Source: JAUPVN01 sp964423475 (GTDB lineage Bacteria > Patescibacteriota > Saccharimonadia > Saccharimonadales > CAIOMD01). From it: DNA of 20,866 bases. Shown in pieces: positions 1 to 7,114 of the stretch. Position 1 is the first letter of the stretch. Every line of letters starts with the position of its first letter. The DNA is taken from the NCBI GenBank assembly GCA_964423475.1, contig CAYRFD010000013.1, forward strand, positions 1 through 20,866, written 5' to 3'. Position numbers and translations under genes: made by a program. Below the pieces are notes generated by a model that had not been told where the DNA came from, made no database searches, and was given only the letters and a program-made list of their open reading frames with translations.

Positions 1-94
1 AGCTAAGTAGTATAGGTAGTTGTTGCTACCCTTAGGGGCTTTGCTTCTTTGGCCATAGAAAAGAAGGAATAGAGTTTGGTGGCAAAAGTAAAAA
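1..94. repeat. Copy A of a dispersed direct repeat (3' part of a structured element)
   Basis: Positions 1-94 match 11982-12075 in the same orientation with four mismatches (at 68, 72, 73 and 78); the first 67 bases are identical. Position 1 falls inside the longer element seen at 11699-12073, so the rest of copy A should lie upstream of the window. The same two hairpins can be drawn here as in the other copy: GGTAG/CTACC (15-30) and CTTCTTT/AAAGAAG (44-66). The mismatches fall outside these stems. The copy ends about 140 nt before the start of the ABC exporter operon. Confidence 0.95.
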
Positions 95-191
95 TAAATA
101 TAACAACACAAATTTTTTGATATATTTATTATCAAAAATAGAAATAAGTTTTACGATTTTTAAACAAAATTAACTTATAGCGTATTATCTC

Positions 192-221
192 TTGAAAATT
201 AGTACCATATATAGGTACAAT
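192..221 (+). promoter_or_regulatory. Probable promoter of the ABC exporter operon
   Basis: A -35-like TTGAAA (192-197) and a -10-like TACAAT (216-221) are separated by 18 bp. The -10 ends 12 nt before the ATG at 234, giving a leader of only about 5 nt and no Shine-Dalgarno. The possible TTG start at 192 would lie inside the -35 box, which argues for the ATG at 234. Just upstream is an AT-rich 9-bp hairpin (114-138) of unknown role. Confidence 0.45.
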
Positions 222-233
222 CAATGTTACGAT

Positions 234-1004
234 ATGCCAGTTATTCAATGCAGCAAAGTTAGTAAAGTTTATGGTTTTGGCGATGCCACAACTATTGCTG
301 TAGATGAAATTGATTTAACAGTAGAGAAAGGCGAATTTATTGCAGTTATGGGCCCTAGTGGTTCTGGTAAAAGTACTCTACTTCATATGATTGGTTTGCT
401 AGATAGGCCCTCTCAGGGTTCATATAAACTAGATAGCCGCGATGTTTCACGTTTTAGAAGTGGCAAACGTGCAAAGGCGCGACGTGATAAAATTGGTTTT
501 ATTTTTCAGAATTTTAATTTATTAAATCGTATGACAGCTATAGAAAATGTTGCGTTACCACTAGCCTACAAAGGCAAATCAAGCTTGCGTAGGCTAAACC
601 AAGCTTCTGTAATGTTAGCAAAAGTTGGTTTACAAACTCGCGAATATTATTACCCACAGCAACTTAGTGGAGGCCAAATACAGCGCGTAGCAATAGCTAG
701 AGCATTAATTAATAAACCAAGTTTACTTATTGCAGACGAACCCACTGGTAACTTAGACAGCGCTGGTAGCAAAGTTATTATGGAGCTTTTAAAAGATATC
801 CATGCCGGCGGCAACACCATAATTATGGTTACCCATAACCCAGACTTAACAACTTATGCCAGCCGAGTATTATATATGCAAGATGGCAAGATCATTACAG
901 ACCAAGCCCTAAAAAAGAACGAAAAGGCAGATGTAGAAGAACTTGCCAAGGGTAACCAAAAAACAACAAAAGCCAAAAAAGACAAAAAGGCTACAAAAAA
1001 ATGA
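234..1004 (+). CDS. ABC transporter ATP-binding protein, MacB/LolD type
   Basis: ATPase subunit of a type VII (MacB/LolD/FtsX-like) ABC system that powers a partner membrane protein from the cytoplasmic face. With the ATG at 234 it has 256 residues. Visible motifs are Walker A GPSGSGKST (about residues 40-48), the LSGGQ signature (144-148) and Walker B LLIADEP (164-170). The upstream TTG (192) would add 14 residues, but it overlaps the likely -35 box, and family members usually begin close to the first beta strand as the ATG form does. The last 25 or so residues are very lysine-rich, an extension not needed for ATP binding. The stop overlaps the permease start (ATGA at 1001-1004), so the two are translationally coupled. 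The substrate cannot be read from the sequence; MacB family names suggest peptides, lipoproteins or drugs. Confidence 0.93.
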   Translation: MPVIQCSKVSKVYGFGDATTIAVDEIDLTVEKGEFIAVMGPSGSGKSTLLHMIGLLDRPSQGSYKLDSRDVSRFRSGKRAKARRDKIGFIFQNFNLLNRMTAIENVALPLAYKGKSSLRRLNQASVMLAKVGLQTREYYYPQQLSGGQIQRVAIARALINKPSLLIADEPTGNLDSAGSKVIMELLKDIHAGGNTIIMVTHNPDLTTYASRVLYMQDGKIITDQALKKNEKADVEELAKGNQKTTKAKKDKKATKK

Positions 1005-2230
1005 TACGCGCACATATCAAAATGGCTGTTTCTAGCCTTTGGGGCACCAAAACACGCAGTATTTTAACGATGTTTGGCATTATTATAGGTGTTTCTAGCG
1101 TTCTTATAGCCGTTAGTATTGGCCAGGGTATTAAAAACCAAGTTGTTACCCAAATAAGCCAATTGGGTGATGATGTTATAACAATCATACCCGGAAAAAC
1201 CTTTTCTACAGACCCAACTGGGGCTATAACTGGCATAAATGCTACAGCTAACCAAGGTGTTAGCACATTAACTCAAAAAGATATAGAAAGTATAAAAAAA
1301 GTTGATGGCGTAACTGCCGTAAGCCAAAATTCGTTTATTGCAGGTATAGCTACAACCCCCGAACGCCAAGATTATGGGCAAAGTGTAATAATTGCTGCAC
1401 CAGCAGATATTAGCCAAGTGCTAGATCAAAAACTAGAATTTGGCGAATTTTACACCACTCAAGACGGAAGCAGAAAGGTTGTAGTGATTGGTAGTGCCGT
1501 TGCTAACGAGCTTTTTGATCAACGCGACCCAATTGGCCGCGTGCTTACCATTAGGGGCCAAGATTATATTGTTAGAGGTGTACTACGCACCGCCCCAGAA
1601 AGCCCACTTGCAATACCAATAAACTATAACAACGTAATATATATGCCACTAGAAGCCACCAAAGGTATAACCAAAGATGTTCTACCAATTAGCCAAATTA
1701 CCGTAAAAGTAAACAACAGCAACCAAACTGCGGCTATTAGTGATCAAATTAAATCTACCCTGCTTGCAAACCATAACAATCAAGAAGATTACACCGTAGT
1801 TCAGCAATCTGATTTTATGAAAGCAACAGACCAAATATTTTCTTTGCTAACCAGCTTTGTGGCCGCTGTAGCTGGAATATCACTATTTGTTGGCGGTGTG
1901 GGCATTATGAACATTATGCTAGTTAGCGTAAGCGAGCGCACCAAAGAAATAGGCATTAGAAAAGCCGTAGGTGCTACAAACCGACAAATAGTGGGCCAAT
2001 TCTTGGTAGAAGCCATAGTATTATCTGTTATTGGCGGTATTATAGGAATTTTGCTTGCACTTGTTGCTGCCTATTTTATAAAAATATACACCCCCATTGT
2101 GCCATCATTATCTATACCAATGACATTAATTGCCTTTGGCGTATCTGTTGTAGTGGGTATTATATTTGGCATTGCCCCAGCCATTAAAGCTGCCACCAAA
2201 GACCCAATAGACGCCCTCCGCCAACTGTAA
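1001..2230 (+). CDS. ABC transporter permease, MacB/FtsX family
   Basis: Membrane partner of the preceding ATPase, 409 residues. It has the usual four-helix MacB plan: one N-terminal membrane segment (about 20-40), a long extracytoplasmic MacB_PCD-like domain (about 45-280), then three C-terminal membrane segments forming the FtsX domain. The sequence ERTKEIGIRKAVGA between the second and third helices is the conserved FtsX cytoplasmic loop. It starts inside the ATPase stop codon. No MacA-like adaptor or TolC is visible, as expected for a cell with a single membrane, so it probably acts as a stand-alone exporter or mechanotransmission module. The substrate is unknown. Confidence 0.92.
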   Translation: MIRAHIKMAVSSLWGTKTRSILTMFGIIIGVSSVLIAVSIGQGIKNQVVTQISQLGDDVITIIPGKTFSTDPTGAITGINATANQGVSTLTQKDIESIKKVDGVTAVSQNSFIAGIATTPERQDYGQSVIIAAPADISQVLDQKLEFGEFYTTQDGSRKVVVIGSAVANELFDQRDPIGRVLTIRGQDYIVRGVLRTAPESPLAIPINYNNVIYMPLEATKGITKDVLPISQITVKVNNSNQTAAISDQIKSTLLANHNNQEDYTVVQQSDFMKATDQIFSLLTSFVAAVAGISLFVGGVGIMNIMLVSVSERTKEIGIRKAVGATNRQIVGQFLVEAIVLSVIGGIIGILLALVAAYFIKIYTPIVPSLSIPMTLIAFGVSVVVGIIFGIAPAIKAATKDPIDALRQL

Positions 2231-2232
2231 TA

Positions 2233-2264
2233 TTGCCAAAAATGTACGCTTAGTTATTTGGCAA
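2233..2264. terminator. Possible hairpin between convergent genes
   Basis: An 8-bp inverted repeat (TTGCCAAA / TTTGGCAA) lies just after the permease stop and before the end of the convergent minus-strand gene. The loop is 16 nt and there is no clear U-tract, so the terminator role is uncertain. Confidence 0.3.
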
Positions 2265-2297
2265 CCTAATATAGTCATACAGTTTTAGCAGAACCAA

Positions 2298-3902
2298 CTA
2301 TGCTATTTTTGAATTATAATTTATTTTATACTGTTTAATCCAGGGCAACCTATCTAGTAAGGGCTTAAGGCTAACATAACCATTTCTCGCTGGCGCAGTA
2401 TCTCTCCCGGATATCATATAGGTACATTGATGACTATATTCAAGCGGTTTCATTGCTAGTGCACCACCCAATATCAACTCAGACGAAACACCATAACTAT
2501 TTGTCTCTACTGGAATAAACACTATTCTATCTACCCAATTATGCTTAGCCGCCGTTGCCATATGCCACTCTACCTTGCGGCCATCCAAGGTAGCCTCATG
2601 AACGGTAACCCTTGTATCACCTAGTATTGCGTGCTCAAAGCTATATTCGCGTAAAACTTTGCTAAAATCAGGCATAAACCCTTCTTCTAGTTCGACACCT
2701 TCAAGTTGGTCGGCAGCATCAACATCTGTTAAGCCAATGCCAGCCTCATAAAGACTATATATTCCTTCATTGCTTTCAGGGTCAATGCTAAAGGGAATAA
2801 TTTCAGAGTCGCACGTATATATACCAGCGCTTTTTAAACGTGTAATTTCAAAAATATCGTCAACAACGGTGCCATCTAATATCTTTGGGTTTGCGTGAGG
2901 TAATTCTTCAAGTACTCCAATCATACTTTCAGATGGTTTAGTTTCCCATACATATCCTCCACCGTCTTTACAGTGACCTTTATTATAAAGTTTTGTTTTA
3001 CTATTAAATCCAGGGCACGAACGCCAACCACCTTCACTATATGATTTATAAAAATATCTTGGGTATACCACACCATTCTTATCTGGTATCAAAAGTATCG
3101 CAAAAAGTCTCTGTTTACCTGAGTGTTGAAAAACTTCACTAATCGCACACGGCCTACCGTCCACTGTATCAAATTTAAAGTAAAGGTTAAGCTTACTAAT
3201 CTCAGCCATAATATCAGGGAACGATTCACTGGCTTCGCAATATAACATAGCCGTTGATTCTGGTGAGCCATCATGATGTATTGGTATATTATTTTCATAT
3301 TTGGATTGTAACTCTTCTGCAATTTTAAGTACTTCGTCGGGGCCCACTACCCAACTTGTGCCCCTAGTAAATTGAAAATTATCTGTATCGTTTGTTCTGC
3401 CCTCCCTCCTTTTATCAGCCGAGATATGACTCTGGGCGGGAGCTATATATGAATTTTCACCGACTGTCTTAAAACATATTTCACCACTAGGGTTTACTAT
3501 TATACTAAATCCAGTGCCTGGAGTATCATCACTATTTTCTGCGTTACTAACAATATGCTCACCACTACCATTAGCCAAGAAACTTACTAAGTAAGCTTCT
3601 TCTAATGTTCTATCTGGTACGGTAAGCGCATAACCAACAACAACTCCATTATATTTTACGGCATTTACGCCATACGATATTCCATCTGAAAAGATCTCGC
3701 ATATTGGGTATTGAGATATGCCACTTTTTGGGTCAACATCATGCGGCATGGTATACATAGCATATCCTGGCTCAATAACGCTAGGTACATTTGGGTCTAA
3801 TTCTTCATATTGGATATCTCGATTCAACGATGCATCACGAAGCCAAGCTGGGATACTGTCAGTCGGGATTAAATTCGGTTGGTTTTGTATAAATTCAGAC
3901 AT
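2298..3902 (-). CDS. Hypothetical protein, 534 residues
   Basis: I do not recognise this protein. It is a long, acidic, apparently soluble protein without signal peptide, membrane segment or known catalytic motif. It is rich in Ser, Gly, Asp and Glu and has several Cys spread through the chain. The N-terminal segment (about 40-110) and the middle (about 250-300) look like beta-rich globular domains. It stands alone, convergent with the exporter and downstream of its own strong promoter. The 5' leader is about 30 nt, A-rich and without a Shine-Dalgarno. It lacks the Asn/Gln/Thr-rich style of the small hypothetical proteins nearby and may be a lineage-specific or acquired gene. The open frame is long and intact, so it is very likely real. 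Confidence 0.8.
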   Translation of the reverse strand: MSEFIQNQPNLIPTDSIPAWLRDASLNRDIQYEELDPNVPSVIEPGYAMYTMPHDVDPKSGISQYPICEIFSDGISYGVNAVKYNGVVVGYALTVPDRTLEEAYLVSFLANGSGEHIVSNAENSDDTPGTGFSIIVNPSGEICFKTVGENSYIAPAQSHISADKRREGRTNDTDNFQFTRGTSWVVGPDEVLKIAEELQSKYENNIPIHHDGSPESTAMLYCEASESFPDIMAEISKLNLYFKFDTVDGRPCAISEVFQHSGKQRLFAILLIPDKNGVVYPRYFYKSYSEGGWRSCPGFNSKTKLYNKGHCKDGGGYVWETKPSESMIGVLEELPHANPKILDGTVVDDIFEITRLKSAGIYTCDSEIIPFSIDPESNEGIYSLYEAGIGLTDVDAADQLEGVELEEGFMPDFSKVLREYSFEHAILGDTRVTVHEATLDGRKVEWHMATAAKHNWVDRIVFIPVETNSYGVSSELILGGALAMKPLEYSHQCTYMISGRDTAPARNGYVSLKPLLDRLPWIKQYKINYNSKIA

Positions 3903-3938
3903 ATTTTAAAATTTATGTGTTTTAGATTATCTATACTA

Positions 3939-3967
3939 ATTATAGCACATGATTTACCTTTTGTCTA
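3939..3967 (-). promoter_or_regulatory. Sigma-70-type promoter of the 534-residue gene
   Basis: On the minus strand, TAGACA (3962-3967), a 17-bp spacer and a perfect TATAAT (3939-3944). The spacer ends in TGC, giving a TGn extended -10. The start codon at 3902 is 36 nt downstream of the -10. Confidence 0.75.
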
Positions 3968-4080
3968 CTTAATCTTAACGTAACCTTAATGACCGCATAT
4001 ATGCGCATACATGCAAGCTCTTAAGCACTTTTGTAATTTAGATATTGGGTTAACAATTAACTATGCAATAGATATTAATT

Positions 4081-5112
4081 TTAGGCGAGTTGTTTTTTGA
4101 ATTTTTCTATTAAATCTATTGGCGATGGGTTTAGGCCGTTTAACATAGCGGTATACAAAGACGCAAAATCTCCTAAGCCAACAGCGTATAGTAACTGCTG
4201 TAATACCGTATCTCCCTGTAAATTTACTACAATTGGTGACGGCCGTTTACCGCTAATAAGCTTGGCAGATAACTCAAAACGCTGTTGCACCCTTTCTATA
4301 TCTAAATTAGAACGCAAATCTATTACGCTATAAGGTTTTTCTTGAGGGTGACTACTCCAGCCCAAAAATTCGTTATGATTAAATTCTGGGTACATATTAC
4401 ACCAAGCTACGTTTTTTGCGTTTTCGTTAAAACTAATTTTCCATTTATAGGCCGCCGGGAACATCTCGGTACTACTGTAAATAACTGGCGATGTACCAAT
4501 AACATCTAGCGCAATTTGCTTAGCAAGATTTTGTTTAGTGGGCACATCTACACGCCACTGCGCAAGTTGACCCTTAAGCCAATCTGACTGTGCGCTTAAT
4601 TCTTGCACGACATCTTTTTTAATAAAGCCTCCGTCGGCCAACAAGCTAAGCAGACCCTTAAAGCCGTACAGCGTAGCATATCTTGGCTGGCTGGCTTTTG
4701 GTAATACAACAAGGGGCAGGTTTTTTTGTTTGGCAAGCTCTACCAACTTGCCACCTCCGGCTAGTACTGCAATACTAGCACCACGCATATCTGCATCTTG
4801 CAAGGCAGAAACTGTTTCTTCTGTATTACCAGAGTAGCTAGATGTAATAACTAAACTCTTTGAGCCAACATATTTAGGTAATTTATAGTTTTTGCAGATT
4901 TCAAACGGATGATCATAACCTGGCCAGGTTGTGCTTAATAACGCCCCAAGAGCAGAGCCACCCATACCAGCAAAAACAATATTTTCTATATGGCTATAAT
5001 CTACATTATTTACGGTAGGAAAATCATAAGCTATCTGTTGCCATTGTTTTTCTGCAATACCAAACGCATCTTGAGCATCTTTTAAGTGCAAATATTTTAA
5101 ATCATCTAGCAT
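4081..5112 (-). CDS. Bifunctional phosphoglucose/phosphomannose isomerase (SIS family)
   Basis: Interconverts glucose-6-phosphate or mannose-6-phosphate with fructose-6-phosphate in the cytoplasm, feeding glycolysis and sugar-nucleotide synthesis. The 343 residues fit the PGI/PMI family of the SIS superfamily, not the longer classical Pgi. The first SIS domain carries GMGGSALG and the sugar-phosphate loop SYSGNTEET; the second SIS domain fills the C-terminal half. The GAGGGG before the ATG acts as Shine-Dalgarno. It is monocistronic, divergent from the gene at 5229, with 116 bp between them holding promoters for both directions. Which of the two isomerase activities matters here cannot be told from sequence. 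Confidence 0.88.
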   Translation of the reverse strand: MLDDLKYLHLKDAQDAFGIAEKQWQQIAYDFPTVNNVDYSHIENIVFAGMGGSALGALLSTTWPGYDHPFEICKNYKLPKYVGSKSLVITSSYSGNTEETVSALQDADMRGASIAVLAGGGKLVELAKQKNLPLVVLPKASQPRYATLYGFKGLLSLLADGGFIKKDVVQELSAQSDWLKGQLAQWRVDVPTKQNLAKQIALDVIGTSPVIYSSTEMFPAAYKWKISFNENAKNVAWCNMYPEFNHNEFLGWSSHPQEKPYSVIDLRSNLDIERVQQRFELSAKLISGKRPSPIVVNLQGDTVLQQLLYAVGLGDFASLYTAMLNGLNPSPIDLIEKFKKQLA

Positions 5113-5136
5113 AATATACCCCTCTTATATATTTAT

Positions 5137-5145
5137 ACTATAGCA
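5137..5145 (-). promoter_or_regulatory. Extended -10 promoter element of the isomerase gene
   Basis: TGC followed by TATAGT on the minus strand, the TGn extended -10 also seen at other promoters here. A clear -35 is missing. The leader is about 18-24 nt and includes a GAGGGG Shine-Dalgarno. Confidence 0.5.
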
Positions 5146-5164
5146 GAACAAGCAATAATATATT

Positions 5165-5193
5165 TTACCAAACTGAGTAAAATGCGCTATACT
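5165..5193 (+). promoter_or_regulatory. Promoter of the 174-residue gene
   Basis: TTACCA (5165-5170), a 17-bp spacer and TATACT (5188-5193), followed by a G-rich Shine-Dalgarno (GGGGG at 5220-5224) just before the ATG at 5229. Confidence 0.5.
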
Positions 5194-5228
5194 ACCAAAT
5201 AAGCATAAGTACAAAATAAGGGGGTGGG

Positions 5229-5753
5229 ATGTTTGGTAACGATTCAACAAAGCAAGATACAAATATGATAGATGATACTGCGGCTACAGAAACAAGCCAA
5301 TCTAATAACCCAATATCTCAATCATCTGTTGCGCCAGAGCCAACAACCACTAATACCGATAGCTCGCAACCAAGCAATACAACAGCAAGCACTACGTCTG
5401 GGCTAAATGCTTCATCTTTATTTACAACATCTAACGTTGTAGACCCCTTTGGAACAACCCCCGCCACCACCCAGAGTGTTCCGGCAGCCAATAGTCTGGA
5501 TAATAATCAAGAAGATTTATTACTAATTAAACAACAAGCTTTGCAGCAATTGTCTCCCCTTGTAGATCATTTAGAACAATCTCCAGAAGAAAAGTTTACA
5601 ACTACAATGATGATGATACAGGCAACAGACGACAAAAGCCTTATACCCAGCGCCTTTGAAACAGCAAAATTAATTAAAGACGATAAATTTAAAGCTCAAG
5701 CAATGCTAGACATAGTTAACGAAATTAACTACTTTACGCAACATAAACAATAA
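5229..5753 (+). CDS. Hypothetical protein with disordered Ser/Thr/Asn-rich N-terminus
   Basis: Unrecognised protein of 174 residues in two parts. Residues 1 to about 95 are low complexity, rich in Thr, Ser, Asn, Pro and Gln, and probably disordered. Residues about 96-174 are predicted mainly helical and contain a run of methionines (TTMMMIQ) and charged helices. There is no signal peptide or membrane segment. The start is supported by the G-rich Shine-Dalgarno directly upstream. It converges on the next gene with a single base between the stop codons. The architecture of a flexible linker plus a small helical domain suggests a scaffold or binding protein, but no function can be assigned. Confidence 0.8.
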   Translation: MFGNDSTKQDTNMIDDTAATETSQSNNPISQSSVAPEPTTTNTDSSQPSNTTASTTSGLNASSLFTTSNVVDPFGTTPATTQSVPAANSLDNNQEDLLLIKQQALQQLSPLVDHLEQSPEEKFTTTMMMIQATDDKSLIPSAFETAKLIKDDKFKAQAMLDIVNEINYFTQHKQ

Positions 5754-5754
5754 A

Positions 5755-6141
5755 TTAAGAAAACATTTGGCTAAAAAGTGTAGTTTTTTGAGGTTCTGAT
5801 TGCTGCGCAATAACATCGGCATCTAGCTGCACACTCTTTACCATTTGCCCAAGCGATATTAATTGAAACTCTATAGCTATTAAGCGCTTATTTAACGTAT
5901 CTATCTGGCCCATCATAGCTTGGTTTGCTACCTGCTGTTGCTTAAACGGCTGGCCCAAGCGTTCTATAAAGCGATCTCTACTTGCCTCTAATGCCTGTTG
6001 CATATCTGCCACAGTTAGTGTTTGTTGTTGCACAGTTGCTGATACCGTAGACGTATTAAACTTTACTGCTAATTGCCCTAATATTGCGCTACGCAGTTGT
6101 TGCACAGCTATTTGTAAATCTTGCTTTTTTAGTGGATTCAT
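5755..6141 (-). CDS. Hypothetical coiled-coil protein, 128 residues
   Basis: Unrecognised small soluble protein, Gln-rich and almost wholly helical, with heptad-like Leu/Ile/Met spacing over about residues 40-110, so probably a coiled-coil oligomer. The start is well fixed by GGAGG five to nine bases upstream of the ATG. It ends one base from the stop of the convergent 174-residue gene. The 287-bp leader region upstream carries an additional orphan Shine-Dalgarno. No enzymatic motif is visible. Confidence 0.78.
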   Translation of the reverse strand: MNPLKKQDLQIAVQQLRSAILGQLAVKFNTSTVSATVQQQTLTVADMQQALEASRDRFIERLGQPFKQQQVANQAMMGQIDTLNKRLIAIEFQLISLGQMVKSVQLDADVIAQQSEPQKTTLFSQMFS

Positions 6142-6428
6142 ATACCCTCCTATAACGTTTAACGAATTACACGTTTTGTTTGGATATTCACCCCCACAAC
6201 ACTTGTTAATGCTATGTCAAAATATTAACCTCCTTTTTACGCTTATAGCTTTGGTGGGTTATTTTTATGTTGATTAGCTTTTGCCAACCCTGAATGTGCA
6301 GATGTTTGCCTGCTTAGTGCGCCCATTAGTGTGAATTTACTAATAGTACTTGCTAAGCCTATTACTATTAATTATACACCCAGCCGTCAATTAACAATTT
6401 TTTGTACCAAAAATATAAACAAGCGTAA
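6142..6428. other. Noncoding interval of 287 bp with an orphan Shine-Dalgarno
   Basis: No gene is seen here. On the minus strand a consensus AAGGAGG (about 6230-6236) sits 8 nt before TTG ACA TAG, a two-codon frame; this may be a leader or decay remnant. The rest has only weak inverted repeats (GGGTT/AACCC, about 6256-6290) and no recognisable RNA. Confidence 0.4.
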
Positions 6429-6956
6429 CTATGAAAGTTTTTTAGACAAATAAAAGCGGTATGCAAATGCGCTACCAAAAGTAGTAACAATAAATAAAGA
6501 AATAACGTTAGCAGAGGCGCCAGTGTTTGGTAATTGTCCATTACTAGCACCATTGGTTTGGCTAGATGGCTCGTCTACACCACCAGCAGTTGGCACTGTA
6601 GCATTGCCACTAGCATTGCTAGTTTGCGCACTATCTGTATTTGAGTTATTAGCAGGCTCCGAATTACCAGTTGGTTGGCTAGTCTCCCCATTGGTATTCT
6701 GCCCGCCAGAGTTACCCGCGGGCGTAGTGTCTGTATTATTTTGGTTAACAGTTGTACTGGCGTTATTACGGTTATTTAACCATTTAATTACTCCAAAACT
6801 TGCAAAAAGCAAAGCAGCTATTAATAACACAATTAAAATAATAGATACTAAGGCCATGGGGCGGCCGACAGTATCTGGCGCATCTAAATAATCTACTTGT
6901 GCTTCATCTACAACGGTAGCATCATCAACTGCTTGTTTTCGGCTAAAAATGGCCAT
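6429..6956 (-). CDS. LPXTG-anchored surface protein with N-terminal membrane segment
   Basis: Probable sortase substrate displayed on the cell surface, 175 residues. Near the C-terminus it has LPNTG (142-146), then a hydrophobic stretch (about 150-168) and a basic tail (SKKLS), the canonical cell-wall sorting signal. The N-terminus is unusual: a 33-residue acidic cytoplasm-like head followed by a long hydrophobic helix (about 34-59) that looks more like a membrane anchor than a cleavable signal peptide. Between the two lies a roughly 80-residue linker made mostly of Asn, Thr, Ser, Gly and Gln. AAGGAG lies 11 nt before the ATG. No adhesin or enzyme domain is present, so it may act as a spacer or stalk. 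No sortase gene is in the window. Confidence 0.85.
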   Translation of the reverse strand: MAIFSRKQAVDDATVVDEAQVDYLDAPDTVGRPMALVSIILIVLLIAALLFASFGVIKWLNNRNNASTTVNQNNTDTTPAGNSGGQNTNGETSQPTGNSEPANNSNTDSAQTSNASGNATVPTAGGVDEPSSQTNGASNGQLPNTGASANVISLFIVTTFGSAFAYRFYLSKKLS

Positions 6957-7060
6957 GTAAAGTGTAACTCCTTAAAACTTGTTACATACATTGTACACCC
7001 TAAATTTTACCTTTTCAACTTTTTATTGCATAACAAGCGCTTATGTTTACACACAATAAA

Positions 7061-7087
7061 TAAGAGGCTCTGCACTAGAGCCTCTTA
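7061..7087 (-). terminator. Terminator hairpin of the groES-groEL operon
   Basis: Perfect 10-bp stem (TAAGAGGCTC / GAGCCTCTTA) with a 7-nt loop, about 28 nt after the groEL stop on the minus strand and followed there by a U-rich TTATT stretch. A smaller stem (AAAGCC/GGCTTT, 7095-7110) followed by T3 on the plus strand could stop readthrough from the other side. Confidence 0.75.
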
Positions 7088-7114
7088 TTGCTATAAAGCC
7101 AAGTGGCTTTTTTG

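Noticed and set aside
3994..4005. Perfect 12-bp palindrome CGCATATATGCG between two minus-strand genes
   Set aside because: It is isolated, has no U-tract for a terminator and no second copy as an operator; chance is likely in AT-rich spacer.
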